DNA of 13,826 bases from Gemmatimonadota bacterium (GCA_019347645.1 JAHWKZ010000027.1:1-13826); one strand, 5' to 3'; positions 5,492 through 13,317 are shown, counted from the stretch's first letter. Notes: generated by a model not told the origin, from the letters alone. Made by a program: numbers and translations.

Positions 5492-6451
5492 TCAAGCTCG
5501 GGACGGGGACGCGCCTCTGTCCGTGCGCAGGAGCAGCCCCGGGAGTCGGGCGCAGCACGCCATCACCCAGGTGATCGCCGCCTCGTCGTATTCGTCGCCC
5601 GATCGGTAGGTCACGAAGAGGTCGTGGATCGTGCGGACGCGAGCGGGCCACTCGCCGACCGACTGCAGGCCGATCGAGACGCCGTAGTTGGTGAACGCGA
5701 ACCTCGTGTCGCGCATGCGGGGGTGGCGGCAGACGTAACCGGGAGGGTCGATCCACATCCGCTCGAGCTGGTTCAACGAGCGGACGCGCTGGAGGACGGC
5801 CCACCGCTCGGCGGGGAAGAAGTGGGTCATCCAGAGCATCATCCCCAGTCCGAGGTCCTGGTCGAGATGGAGGGACTTGAACGTCTCCCCGACCAGCTCC
5901 TCCATCTCCCCGATCTCGTGAGCGAGGGCGTGGGAGTCGAGGAGACGGTAGACGACGAGTCCGTGAAAGGGGTCGAGCGCGCCGAAGCCGTACCCGGAAT
6001 AGGGGCCGCTCAGGTCCTCGCGCATCTTCCACAGCACCCCGCGACCGGGGATCACGAAGGCGGGATGGATCTCCTCGACCAGCTCCACCGCCCGTTCGCG
6101 ATAGCGGGGATCCTCCTCGCCCAGCCGGTGGAGCGCGAACAGCCACATGGCGAGGTAGTGGAAGTACTGGCCGTCCCGATCGGCGGCCTCGCCGATCCGG
6201 ATGCCGCGTTCGCGGCCGAGGACGCGCTCCACCTCGGCCACCACCCGCTCCGCTTCGGCGAGCCAGCGCTCTTCGCCCGTCTCCCTGTGGAGGGAGAGGA
6301 GGAGGACGACGCCGAAGGCGTCGGTCCACAGGTACCGCGGCCCGTTCGGCCAGATCCTCCGCTCCCGCATCCACTCCAGCCGCTCCAGAACCCAGTCGAT
6401 CTCGTGGACGGGAAGAGCGCGGTCCTTTTCGGTGGTGGCGCCGATGTCCAT
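5492..6451 (-). CDS. Uncharacterised helical protein, possibly (alpha/alpha)6-barrel
   Basis: I do not recognise this 319-residue protein. It has no signal peptide and no long membrane span. It is helical throughout with evenly spaced Trp/Tyr/His-rich segments: YLWTDAFGVVLLLSLHRETG (40-59), DGQYFHYLAMWLFALHRLG (93-111), GPYSGYGFGALDPFHGLVVY (149-168), LGLGMMLWMTHFFP (200-213) and TNYGVSIGLQSVG (254-266). Paired helices with conserved aromatic and acidic residues at their ends recall six-hairpin glycosidase-type barrels, so sugar binding or hydrolysis is possible but unproven. The ATG at 6451 lies 5 nt after the stop of the methyltransferase-esterase gene with no clear Shine-Dalgarno, so it is probably translated by coupling and works with that protein. 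It is the last gene of its operon. Confidence 0.72.
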   Translation of the reverse strand: MDIGATTEKDRALPVHEIDWVLERLEWMRERRIWPNGPRYLWTDAFGVVLLLSLHRETGEERWLAEAERVVAEVERVLGRERGIRIGEAADRDGQYFHYLAMWLFALHRLGEEDPRYRERAVELVEEIHPAFVIPGRGVLWKMREDLSGPYSGYGFGALDPFHGLVVYRLLDSHALAHEIGEMEELVGETFKSLHLDQDLGLGMMLWMTHFFPAERWAVLQRVRSLNQLERMWIDPPGYVCRHPRMRDTRFAFTNYGVSIGLQSVGEWPARVRTIHDLFVTYRSGDEYDEAAITWVMACCARLPGLLLRTDRGASPSRA

Positions 6452-6456
6452 CGCGA

Positions 6457-8487
6457 TCAGAGGCCGAACGGGTAGGTGTCGGGCGCGCCCTGGAGCTCCA
6501 CGGTATCGAGCGGGGCGACCGCTTCGGACACATCGAACCAGATCCACTCGTCGAACTGGCGCGGGAGCTCGACCTGAACATAGTGGCTCATGAGCTCGGT
6601 TTCGGGGCGGTAGATGACGCCGATCATCCGCTCGAGCCTGGGCTCGGAGAGCTCGTCGCGGAGACGGGATCCGGCGTGCCGGAGGGGCAGGAGGAACGCG
6701 GCCGCCCCGGCGTCGTGGCAGAGCCGCTCGTAGGAGCGCTCGTTCGACGGCCGGACGGTCTTGATTTCCATCGGGCCGTCCCACTCGCTGGCGGCGGCGA
6801 CGGTGCCGGAGTGGGTCCCGAAGCCGACGAGGTACGCCGCCTCGCCCCACTCCTCGCGGGAGAGCCGGCCGAGGTTGGTCTGTCCGCGGCCGCCCATCTC
6901 GGTCGCGGCGGCGTCGCCGAGGTGGGAGTTGTGCGCCCAGATTACCGCCCGGGCCCCCGGAGCGCGATGCTCCAGGAGGAGCTTCAGGGTCTCGAACATA
7001 TGAGTGTCCCGGAGGTTCCAGGAGCCCTCCCCACCGTAGTACATCGACCGGTAGTACCGCTCGGCATTGGCCACCAGCCGCGCGTTCTGTACCGCGTCGT
7101 GGAAGCGCGTGCCGTCGCGCCGCATGTACTCGAGCCGGCGGTCGAGGAGATCCTGAAGCATGGCCACGACCTCGCCCTCGCAGTCCTGGTGGCGGCCGGT
7201 CAGGACCGCGCGGCCGTACACCGCGGGATCGCTCTCCCACGGCGAGAGGCAGCCGTAGCGCTCGCGGGCCACCCGCGCGGCCTCGGGATCGACCTCGTCG
7301 AGATACCGCAGGACGCGATCGATCGAGGTGTGGAGGCTGTAGAGGTCGAGGCCGTAGAAGCCGACCCGCTCGCCCTCGGCGACGTCGGCGTTTCGCTCGT
7401 GCATCCAGTCGACCAGCTCCCTGAACTCCTCGTTGCGCCACATCCAGGTGGGGAAGCGGCTGAACGCCGTCCACTCCGAAGGCGGCGCGTCGACGTGGCG
7501 GACGTAGTGGTCGATCCGCGAGGCGTCCGGCCAGTCGGCCTCGGCGGCGACGATCGTGAAGCCGGCGCGCTCGACGAGCTCCCGGGTGATCCGGGCGCGC
7601 ATGCGGTAGAACTCCGAGGTCCCGTGCGTCGCCTCGCCGAGCAGCACCACGCGGGCGTCGCCGATCCGCTCGAGGAGCCCGTCGAGGCTGGCGCCTTCGA
7701 TCGAATCGAAGGCCTCGGCGGCCGCGGCGATCCGCTCCGGGAGCGTGGCGGGAGCCTCCGGGGTGGCGCGGCGCGCGCGGGGCGCGGTCGAACCGGGGCT
7801 TCGATCCTCCCACCCCTCCTCGCCGATCAGCGGCACGAAACGGACTCCGCCGAGCTCCTCGCGGCGCCACTCGTCCTCGCCGACCCGGCTGATCCGCACG
7901 AGCTCCTGGAGGCGCGGCGTGGGGCCGATCGGCATCACGAGCCGGCCCCCCACGGCCAGTTGCTCGCGCAGCGACTCCGGAACATCGGGGCCCCCCGCGG
8001 CGGCGACGATCGCGTCGTAGGGCGCGTGCTCGGGCCATCCTTTCGTTCCGTCGCCGTTGAGGACCCGGACGTCGTGGTAGCCGACCGCCTCGAGCCGCTT
8101 GCGGGCCCAATCGGCGAGCGCGGCGTGGCGCTCGACCGTGTACACTTCGGCGGCGACCCGGGAGAGCACCGCCGCCGCGTACCCCGAACCGGTGCCGACC
8201 TCCAGGACCCGGTCCTCGGATCCGAGCTCGAGTGCCTCGGCCATCAACGCCACGATGTAGGGTTGGGAGATCGTCTGGGATTCGGCGATCGGAAGCGGGC
8301 TGTCGCGGTAGGCGAACTCCGCCATCTCCTTGGGCACGAACGCCTCCCGGGGCACCTCTCGCATGGCGTCCAGCACGGCCCGATCGCGGACGCCGCGAGC
8401 GGCGATCTGGGTCTCGACCATCCGCCGCCGCTCCGCCTCCCTCGCCGAGCGGTCGGCTCGGATCCCGGTGAGGTTCCTCGCCGCCAT
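6457..8487 (-). CDS. Fusion: protein-L-isoaspartate O-methyltransferase + erythromycin esterase-like domain
   Basis: This is a two-domain protein of 676 residues in one uninterrupted frame. Residues about 20-222 are a PCMT repair methyltransferase: MVETQIAARGVRD (23-35), VPREAFVP (45-52), ISQPYIVALMAEAL (73-86) and the SAM-binding EVGTGSGYAAAVLSR (96-110), with VYTVER (115-120) and GGRLVMPIG (180-188). It should methylate isoaspartyl residues in aged proteins. After an Arg/Pro/Ala linker (about 224-250) comes an erythromycin esterase-like domain (251-676): GEATHGTSEFY (284-294, H288), EADWPDA (316-322, E316), WMHERN (361-366), FYGLDLYS (377-384) and WAHNSHLGD (517-525). H288, E316 and H519/H522 are candidate catalytic residues. 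Most such domains in environmental bacteria do not confer macrolide resistance. The ATG at 8487 directly abuts GGGAG, a poor spacing; Met23 (8421) is an alternative. This fused architecture exists elsewhere. Confidence 0.9.
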   Translation of the reverse strand: MAARNLTGIRADRSAREAERRRMVETQIAARGVRDRAVLDAMREVPREAFVPKEMAEFAYRDSPLPIAESQTISQPYIVALMAEALELGSEDRVLEVGTGSGYAAAVLSRVAAEVYTVERHAALADWARKRLEAVGYHDVRVLNGDGTKGWPEHAPYDAIVAAAGGPDVPESLREQLAVGGRLVMPIGPTPRLQELVRISRVGEDEWRREELGGVRFVPLIGEEGWEDRSPGSTAPRARRATPEAPATLPERIAAAAEAFDSIEGASLDGLLERIGDARVVLLGEATHGTSEFYRMRARITRELVERAGFTIVAAEADWPDASRIDHYVRHVDAPPSEWTAFSRFPTWMWRNEEFRELVDWMHERNADVAEGERVGFYGLDLYSLHTSIDRVLRYLDEVDPEAARVARERYGCLSPWESDPAVYGRAVLTGRHQDCEGEVVAMLQDLLDRRLEYMRRDGTRFHDAVQNARLVANAERYYRSMYYGGEGSWNLRDTHMFETLKLLLEHRAPGARAVIWAHNSHLGDAAATEMGGRGQTNLGRLSREEWGEAAYLVGFGTHSGTVAAASEWDGPMEIKTVRPSNERSYERLCHDAGAAAFLLPLRHAGSRLRDELSEPRLERMIGVIYRPETELMSHYVQVELPRQFDEWIWFDVSEAVAPLDTVELQGAPDTYPFGL

Positions 8488-8545
8488 CTCCCTTGATTCG
8501 TACCCCCCGCCGCGGGCGCATGCCGTCGGCTGTCTTACGACGTTT

Positions 8546-8569
8546 CGGTCGGGGGTGGTGCCCCGGCCG
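8546..8569 (-). terminator. GC-rich hairpin after the SBP56-like gene
   Basis: Plus-strand arms CGGTCGGGG (8546-8554) and CCCCGGCCG (8561-8569) can fold over 9 pairs (one G-T wobble; a C-A mismatch in the minus-strand RNA) with a 6-nt loop. It begins 14 nt past the upstream gene's stop and 58 nt before the methyltransferase start. It lacks a U-tract, so it may attenuate or stabilise the mRNA rather than stop it. Confidence 0.33.
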
Positions 8570-8583
8570 TGCCCGCCCCGCCC

Positions 8584-9885
8584 TCAGAATCCGAAGACCG
8601 CCCCATGCGGCTTGGCCGCCCCGGTGACGCCGTGCGGCCATTCGCTGCGATCGAACGAGACGCCCGGCCGACCGGCGCCGGGGTCGCGGAACGCCTCGTC
8701 GAGCGCGAGCTCGCCCGTCTCCGGATCGATGGTGGCCAGGAAGATCCTCCGCTCGCCGTCCCCGCGGTCGGTGATCACGATCCGCTGCCCGTGTCCGTCG
8801 AGCGCGAGCCAGTGCGGGAAGTTGCGGCCCCCCAGCGTGAGCCGATCGACCTCCCTCGGGGCCGCGGGATCCGAAACGTCGAGCGTCACCACCGCGTGGG
8901 CGGAGGGAACCGACTGGATCCACCACCGCCCGAGCACGACCGGGAGCGCGCAGCCGCCGCCGTCGAAGCCGTGGACGAACTCCGCCGACGGCGCCTCGCC
9001 CCCCAGCCCAGTCACCCGGTAGAGCCCGCACGTGAACGTCGCCACCAGGACGGTCTCGCCGTCCTCCAGGAGCCGCGGCTCGCCGGGCTGCTGGTTCTCG
9101 TATCCCTTCGGTCCCGCCGGCAGGCGGATCGTCGCCACCGGCGCGAGGTCGGAGAGGCGCCAGACCTGGATGGTGTCCGTCCGGCCGCGCCGGCCGCCTC
9201 GCATGCCGATGTCCTCCCCCATGTCGTAGTTCGTCGTCACGACCCGGTCGAGCGCGGGGACGATCGCCAGGCTGTAGGGCCTGAGCAGCGCCCCGCCGGG
9301 TGCGGAGGCGTCGGCCGCGCTGGCGGTGGCGACGACCCCGCCGCCGTCGCCGATCCGGGCCAGGCCTCCGGGATCGACGTTCCGCCCGCCGCGGCCCTGG
9401 AACGTCGCCAGGACGTCACCGCCGGGAAGCCGCTCGTAGGAGTGGGGGTGAGTCAGCGAATCCACGGCTCGAAACGACCCCAGAAGCCGCGGCTCGCGCG
9501 GGTCGGAGAGGTCGAAGCGGTAGGTGATGCCGGCTCGGAAGCCATTGGCGAACAGCGTCCGGCTCTCGGGCATCCGGTGCTCGGTGTGGTGCGGCATGGT
9601 GCCGCGATCCTCGACCGGCAGCGTGGTCACCACCCGGCCGTAGTCGGGCGACCCGCGGTCGGCGTCGAGCACGGCGAGGAAGTCGGGGTCGGAGCGATCG
9701 AGATCGCCGGCCCACACGAAGAGCCAGCCGGCGGGATCGGAGGCCGCCGATCCGGAACCGGGCGGTTCGGCTGCGCGGTCGGGTCGGTCGGCGCGCGTGT
9801 CGGCCGGTTCCCCCGGCGAGCAGGCGGTCAGCAGGCAGAGCCCCAGCATCAACCCGCTGGCCCACCGGCGGGCGCGGCGTAACAT
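8584..9885 (-). CDS. SBP56 (selenium-binding/methanethiol oxidase)-like beta-propeller lipoprotein
   Basis: This exported lipoprotein of 433 residues has a signal peptide with lipobox LTAC (C22), followed by an Asp/Arg/Pro-rich linker to about residue 50. The remainder reads like a distant SBP56-family seven-bladed propeller: FLAVLDADRGSPDYGRVVTTLPV (69-91), MPHHTEH (97-103), LFANGF (111-116), HPHSYERLPGGDVLATFQ (146-163), RPYSLAIVPALDRVVTT (202-218), VWRLSDL (241-247), TFTCGLYRVTGL (283-294), HWLALD (358-363) and WPHGVTG with PHGAVF (417-431). The repeated histidines could bind metal, as copper does in methanethiol oxidase. The N-terminal CxxC of animal SBP1 is absent. The ATG at 9885 has no Shine-Dalgarno. 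It probably leads an operon with the two downstream genes, and its start is 42 bp from a divergent lipoprotein gene. Family confidence is moderate and substrate unknown. Confidence 0.72.
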   Translation of the reverse strand: MLRRARRWASGLMLGLCLLTACSPGEPADTRADRPDRAAEPPGSGSAASDPAGWLFVWAGDLDRSDPDFLAVLDADRGSPDYGRVVTTLPVEDRGTMPHHTEHRMPESRTLFANGFRAGITYRFDLSDPREPRLLGSFRAVDSLTHPHSYERLPGGDVLATFQGRGGRNVDPGGLARIGDGGGVVATASAADASAPGGALLRPYSLAIVPALDRVVTTNYDMGEDIGMRGGRRGRTDTIQVWRLSDLAPVATIRLPAGPKGYENQQPGEPRLLEDGETVLVATFTCGLYRVTGLGGEAPSAEFVHGFDGGGCALPVVLGRWWIQSVPSAHAVVTLDVSDPAAPREVDRLTLGGRNFPHWLALDGHGQRIVITDRGDGERRIFLATIDPETGELALDEAFRDPGAGRPGVSFDRSEWPHGVTGAAKPHGAVFGF

Positions 9886-9927
9886 GGACGGGCGAGTCTC
9901 GGCCACGGAGCCCAAGATGGAGGGAAG

Positions 9928-11103
9928 ATGAACGTTCCGCACGTCTCCGCTCTCGTGCTGGCCCTCCTCGCCTATCTCCCGGCCGGCTGCGACGGCGACG
10001 GCGACGCCACGACGCCGCCCGACCCGGGAAACGGCGGTGGCGAGGGGGTCCGCCTCGAGCGGATCGCGGCGGGGCTCGACTTCCCGCTCCACGTCGCCTC
10101 TCCGAGGGGGGATCCGCGCCTGTTCATCGTGGAGAAGAGCGGCCGGGTCCTGGTCTGGAAGGACGGCGATATCCTCGAGGAGCCGTTCCTCGATCTCTCC
10201 GGACAGGTTTCGGGAGGCTCCGAGCAGGGTCTGCTCTCCATCGCCTTCCACCCCGACTACGGCTCGAACGGGCGGTTCTTCGTCGACCACACCGACCCCG
10301 GCGGCGACACCCGGGTCGTCGAGTACCGGGTCTCGGCCGACCCCGATCGCGCCGATCCCGCCTCGGCGAGGACGGTCCTGACCGTCGACCAGCCGTTCTC
10401 CAACCACAACGGCGGGCTCGTGGTCTTCGGACCCGACGGGATGCTGTACGTCGGCCTCGGCGACGGCGGATCGGGCGGGGACCCGCAAGAGAACGGGCAG
10501 GACCGGGGGACGCTGCTGGGGTCGATCCTCCGGATCGACGTCGATGGCGGCGACCCCTACGGGATTCCCCCCGACAACCCGTTCGTCGGAGAGGCCGGGG
10601 CCCGCGGCGAGATCTGGGCGTGGGGGCTCCGCAACCCCTGGCGGTTCGCCTTCGACCGTCAGACCGGCGACCTCTACATCGCCGACGTCGGGCAGAATCG
10701 CTTCGAGGAGGTCAACGCGGTCGCCGGCGCGGGCGAAGGTCTCAACTACGGCTGGGACGTCATGGAGGGGAACGCCTGCTTCGAGCCTCGCGAGGGATGC
10801 GACCGGAGCGGGCTCACGCCGCCGGCCGTGGTCTACGGTCACGACGACGGGTGCAGCGTGACCGGCGGCCACGTCTACCGGGGGAGCGCGATCCCGTCGC
10901 TGCGGGGCACGTACTTCTATTCCGACTTCTGCAGCGGCTTCGTCCGCAGCTTCCGCTTCGCCGGCGGCGCGGCGACGGAGGAGCGGCGGTGGCCGGAGCT
11001 CGAGCCCTCCGACGGCCAGGTCTCGTCGTTCGGCGAGGACTCCGAGGGCGAGCTCTACCTCGCCACCGCCGCCGGCTCGGTCTACCGGATCGTCCCGCGC
11101 TGA
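9928..11103 (+). CDS. PQQ-dependent sugar dehydrogenase-like (GSDH family) lipoprotein
   Basis: This exported lipoprotein of 391 residues (lipobox PAGC, C21, then an Asp/Gly/Pro linker) belongs to the soluble glucose/aldose sugar dehydrogenase six-bladed propeller family, which uses PQQ and Ca2+ to oxidise sugars in the periplasm. Marks are FPLHVASP (52-59), RLFIVEKSGRV (64-74), EQGLLSIAFHPDY (99-111), NHNGGLVVFGPDG (159-171) with H160 as the likely catalytic base, LYVGLGDGGSGGDP (173-186), GEIWAWGLRNPWRFAFD (227-243) including R235, IADVGQN (251-257) and NYGWDVMEG (273-281). C284, C291, C309 and C335 could form two disulfides. GGAGGGAAG precedes the ATG. Many family members have no demonstrated PQQ use, so the substrate is open. 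It heads a run of four same-strand genes, the next beginning 30 nt after its stop. Confidence 0.9.
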   Translation: MNVPHVSALVLALLAYLPAGCDGDGDATTPPDPGNGGGEGVRLERIAAGLDFPLHVASPRGDPRLFIVEKSGRVLVWKDGDILEEPFLDLSGQVSGGSEQGLLSIAFHPDYGSNGRFFVDHTDPGGDTRVVEYRVSADPDRADPASARTVLTVDQPFSNHNGGLVVFGPDGMLYVGLGDGGSGGDPQENGQDRGTLLGSILRIDVDGGDPYGIPPDNPFVGEAGARGEIWAWGLRNPWRFAFDRQTGDLYIADVGQNRFEEVNAVAGAGEGLNYGWDVMEGNACFEPREGCDRSGLTPPAVVYGHDDGCSVTGGHVYRGSAIPSLRGTYFYSDFCSGFVRSFRFAGGAATEERRWPELEPSDGQVSSFGEDSEGELYLATAAGSVYRIVPR

Positions 11104-11133
11104 GCGGGAGCCGGAGCGAAGGGAGGCGACGGC

Positions 11134-12216
11134 GTGGAGTGGGGGACCGGGATCCGGCTGGTGGTGGGCTTCCTGCTCGTTCTGGTCAACGCCTTCTTCG
11201 TGGCCAGCGAGTTCGCTCTCACCCGGGCCCGTCAGCTTCCGCGGGAGGCGTTCACGGGCTCGAAGGGACTCGAGCGCGCCTGGGAGATGACCGAGCGGCT
11301 CGAGATCTACCTGACCAGCTGCCAGCTCGGGATCACCAGCAGCAGCATCCTCCTGGGCGTGGTCGCGGAGCCGGCCGTCACCCGGCTCCTCGAGCCGCTC
11401 CTCGGGGGTCTGGAGCTCTCGACCGGCTCGCGGCACGTGATCGCGGTCGTGGCCGCCGTCGTGGCGATCAACCTGGTGCACAAGGTGTGGGGCGAGCAGG
11501 CTCCCACCTACGTGGGGGTGGAGCGACCGCGGGCGGTGGCGCGGCGCCTGGCGTCGGGGCTGTACTGGTGGACCCGGGTCATGTATCCGCTCATCATCGC
11601 GGGCGACGGGCTGGCGAAGTGGACGCTGCGGTTGTTCGGCGTCGAGATCCGCCGCTCGTGGACGCGGGAGGAAGGCGGGGCCGAAGAGCCGATCGAGAGC
11701 TATGGGCAGCTCCAGCGCGAGATGCGCGAACTCCTCGCGCGCGGGAAGGTCTCCAGGGACCGTCGGGACGAGGTCCTGGCGGCGCTTGAAATCGGCGAGC
11801 GTCCGATCTCGGAGATCATGGTGCCGCGCGAGGAGATCGTGGCGCTCCGGGTGGACCGACCGTTCGAGCGGAACCTCGAGGTCCTCGCCGAGCGGCATCA
11901 CGGCCGCTTCCCGTTGGTCGGGGACGCGCTCGAGGCGTACCGGGGGGTGATCTACGTGCCGGGGCTGTTCGCCCGGCTCGACGATCTGCGGTCCGGCGAG
12001 GTCTCGCTGGAGACGCTCGCGGCGGAGCCGATGCGACTCGACGCCGACACCTCGATCGCGGAGGCGATCGACCGCTTCCAGGAGCAGGGCCAGGAGATGG
12101 CGCTGGTGTTCGAGGACGGGCGCGTGGTGGGACTCCTGACCTCCACCGACGCGTTCGAAGCGATCACCGGAGAGATGGAGGATCCGCTGGATCTCGAGAG
12201 GGACGGGAGGGGATGA
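11134..12216 (+). CDS. CNNM/CorC-like (DUF21 + CBS pair) membrane protein
   Basis: This integral membrane protein of 360 residues is from the CNNM/CorC (hemolysin C-like) family, linked to Mg2+ and other divalent-cation efflux. The DUF21 transmembrane domain spans about 5-165, with hydrophobic helices at 7-28, 65-90, 101-120 and a re-entrant/helical part near 143-160. It includes the family motifs NAFFVASEFAL (19-29), LGITSSSILLG (65-75) and GEQAP (120-124, where GE-x-x-PK is usual). A CBS pair follows: EIMVPREEIVALRVD (227-241) to about 285, and about 297-347. The C-terminal CorC_HlyC domain is absent, since the protein stops just after the second CBS. GTG at 11134 follows GGGAGGCGACGGC. The stop overlaps the YihY start as ATGA, so they are coupled. 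Confidence 0.88.
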   Translation: MEWGTGIRLVVGFLLVLVNAFFVASEFALTRARQLPREAFTGSKGLERAWEMTERLEIYLTSCQLGITSSSILLGVVAEPAVTRLLEPLLGGLELSTGSRHVIAVVAAVVAINLVHKVWGEQAPTYVGVERPRAVARRLASGLYWWTRVMYPLIIAGDGLAKWTLRLFGVEIRRSWTREEGGAEEPIESYGQLQREMRELLARGKVSRDRRDEVLAALEIGERPISEIMVPREEIVALRVDRPFERNLEVLAERHHGRFPLVGDALEAYRGVIYVPGLFARLDDLRSGEVSLETLAAEPMRLDADTSIAEAIDRFQEQGQEMALVFEDGRVVGLLTSTDAFEAITGEMEDPLDLERDGRG

Positions 12217-13058
12217 AGGGCCCGAAGACGATGGCCAGGGGCGTCTGGCGGATCATCCTCGAGGCGCGGGAGGACAACCTGACCGGCGAGTCGGCCAAAG
12301 TCGCCTATTACTTCTTCCTGTCGATCTGGCCGCTGTTCCTGGGGCTGTTCGCCTTCACCGGCATCTTCGGCGGTCAGCCGGCGTTCGAGTGGATCATGAA
12401 CTGGGTGACGACGCTCCTCCCCGAGGAGCCCACCCGCTTCCTGGAGCAGTACGTCAGCGAGCTCACCACCGAGAGTCGTCCCGACATGCTGTCGGTGGGG
12501 ATCCTGCTGACGTTCTGGTCGGGGTCGAACATCTTCGCCGCGCTGACCGACGGGCTCAACACCATGTACGACATCGGCGAGGGGCGCACCTGGTGGAAGC
12601 GCCGGGCGATGGCGATCGGGCTGCTGCTGGTCGCCTCCGTCCTGCTGACGGCCGGGGCGGCGTCCATCCTGGCCGGCCACGAGATCATCGCCGGGCTGGG
12701 TCTGGCGTCGGTCTACAACTGGCTCCGCTGGCCGATGGCGTTCCTGTTCCTGACCGCGCTGCTGTGGCTGGTCTACTACTACCTGCCGGACCGGGACCAG
12801 GGGATGTCGCTGAAGTACGTGTCCGTCGGGGCGGTGGTGGGATCGTCGCTGTGGGTGCTGACCACCACCGCGTTCCGGCTCTACGTGTCGAACTGGGGGT
12901 CCTACAGCCGGACCTACGGCCTGGTGGGTGGAATGATCGTGATCCTGATCTGGCTGTACCTGACCGCGCTGACGATCCTGTTCGGAGGGGAGGTGGCGGT
13001 CTCGCTCGAGCAGAAGATCCATCTGGAGGAGGAAGGCCGAGATCCGGGACAGACGTGA
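12213..13058 (+). CDS. YihY/BrkB-family integral membrane protein
   Basis: This polytopic inner-membrane protein of 281 residues belongs to the YihY/virulence factor BrkB family, formerly called 'ribonuclease BN'. Signature regions are AKVAYYFFLSIWPLFLGLF (28-46), SVGILLTFWSGSNIFAALTDGLNTMYD (94-120), an Arg-rich loop WWKRRAMAIGL (127-137), helices at 135-155, 172-190 and 201-222, and the diagnostic YGLVGGMIVILIWLYLTALTILFGGEVAV (235-263). About six membrane helices are expected. The tail is short and acidic (EEEGRDPGQT). The ATG overlaps the CNNM stop (ATGA). Its molecular function is not established in this family. Coupling to a cation-transport-like gene suggests a membrane partner role, but that is inference. 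Confidence 0.92.
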   Translation: MKGPKTMARGVWRIILEAREDNLTGESAKVAYYFFLSIWPLFLGLFAFTGIFGGQPAFEWIMNWVTTLLPEEPTRFLEQYVSELTTESRPDMLSVGILLTFWSGSNIFAALTDGLNTMYDIGEGRTWWKRRAMAIGLLLVASVLLTAGAASILAGHEIIAGLGLASVYNWLRWPMAFLFLTALLWLVYYYLPDRDQGMSLKYVSVGAVVGSSLWVLTTTAFRLYVSNWGSYSRTYGLVGGMIVILIWLYLTALTILFGGEVAVSLEQKIHLEEEGRDPGQT

Positions 13059-13077
13059 ATCGCAGCAGGGAGGAAGA

Positions 13078-13296
13078 ATGGCCGACGAGACGATCATCAC
13101 CCCGCGCGAGAACGGCCCCTACCACGTGAAGGGCCCCTTCAAGGTCGTGCTGAGCGACGGCACCGAGCTCGAAGTGGAGGACCAGGCGTGGCTGTGCCGG
13201 TGCGGGGACTCGGGGACCAAGCCCTTCTGCGACGGCACCCACTCGAAATCGGGGTTCGTCTGCGACAATGCGGAGATGCGTCCGAGCGAGGGGTAG
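13078..13296 (+). CDS. Small CDGSH iron-sulfur domain protein
   Basis: This soluble protein of 72 residues carries one CDGSH [2Fe-2S] motif: C40-x-C42-x8-C51-D-G-T-H55, matching the three-Cys/one-His ligand set (WLCRCGDSGTKPFCDGTH). The first 39 residues form a beta-rich lead (PYHVKGPFKVVLSDG). There is no signal peptide or membrane anchor, unlike mitochondrial mitoNEET. These clusters are redox- and pH-sensitive and can be transferred or take part in electron transfer. GGGAGGAAGA precedes the ATG, which is 19 nt after the YihY stop, so it probably ends the same operon. A hairpin follows before the convergent edge gene. The family is certain; the partner is unknown. Confidence 0.93.
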   Translation: MADETIITPRENGPYHVKGPFKVVLSDGTELEVEDQAWLCRCGDSGTKPFCDGTHSKSGFVCDNAEMRPSEG

Positions 13297-13317
13297 GGGC
13301 CGCGACCCGACCGCCAT

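Noticed and set aside
6457..7740. Macrolide resistance gene
   Set aside because: The esterase-like domain is fused to a repair methyltransferase in a chromosomal operon with no mobile elements; most such homologues are not resistance enzymes.
6583..8496. Long plus-strand frame opposite the methyltransferase-esterase gene
   Set aside because: The minus strand encodes two well-conserved domains in the same span; this frame has no family features.
8584..11901. Very long open frame on the minus strand through the sugar dehydrogenase and CNNM genes
   Set aside because: Only the part from 9885 down is a real gene. The rest is Pro/Arg/Asp-rich antisense translation of high-GC genes with no domain, and the opposite strand has clear families.
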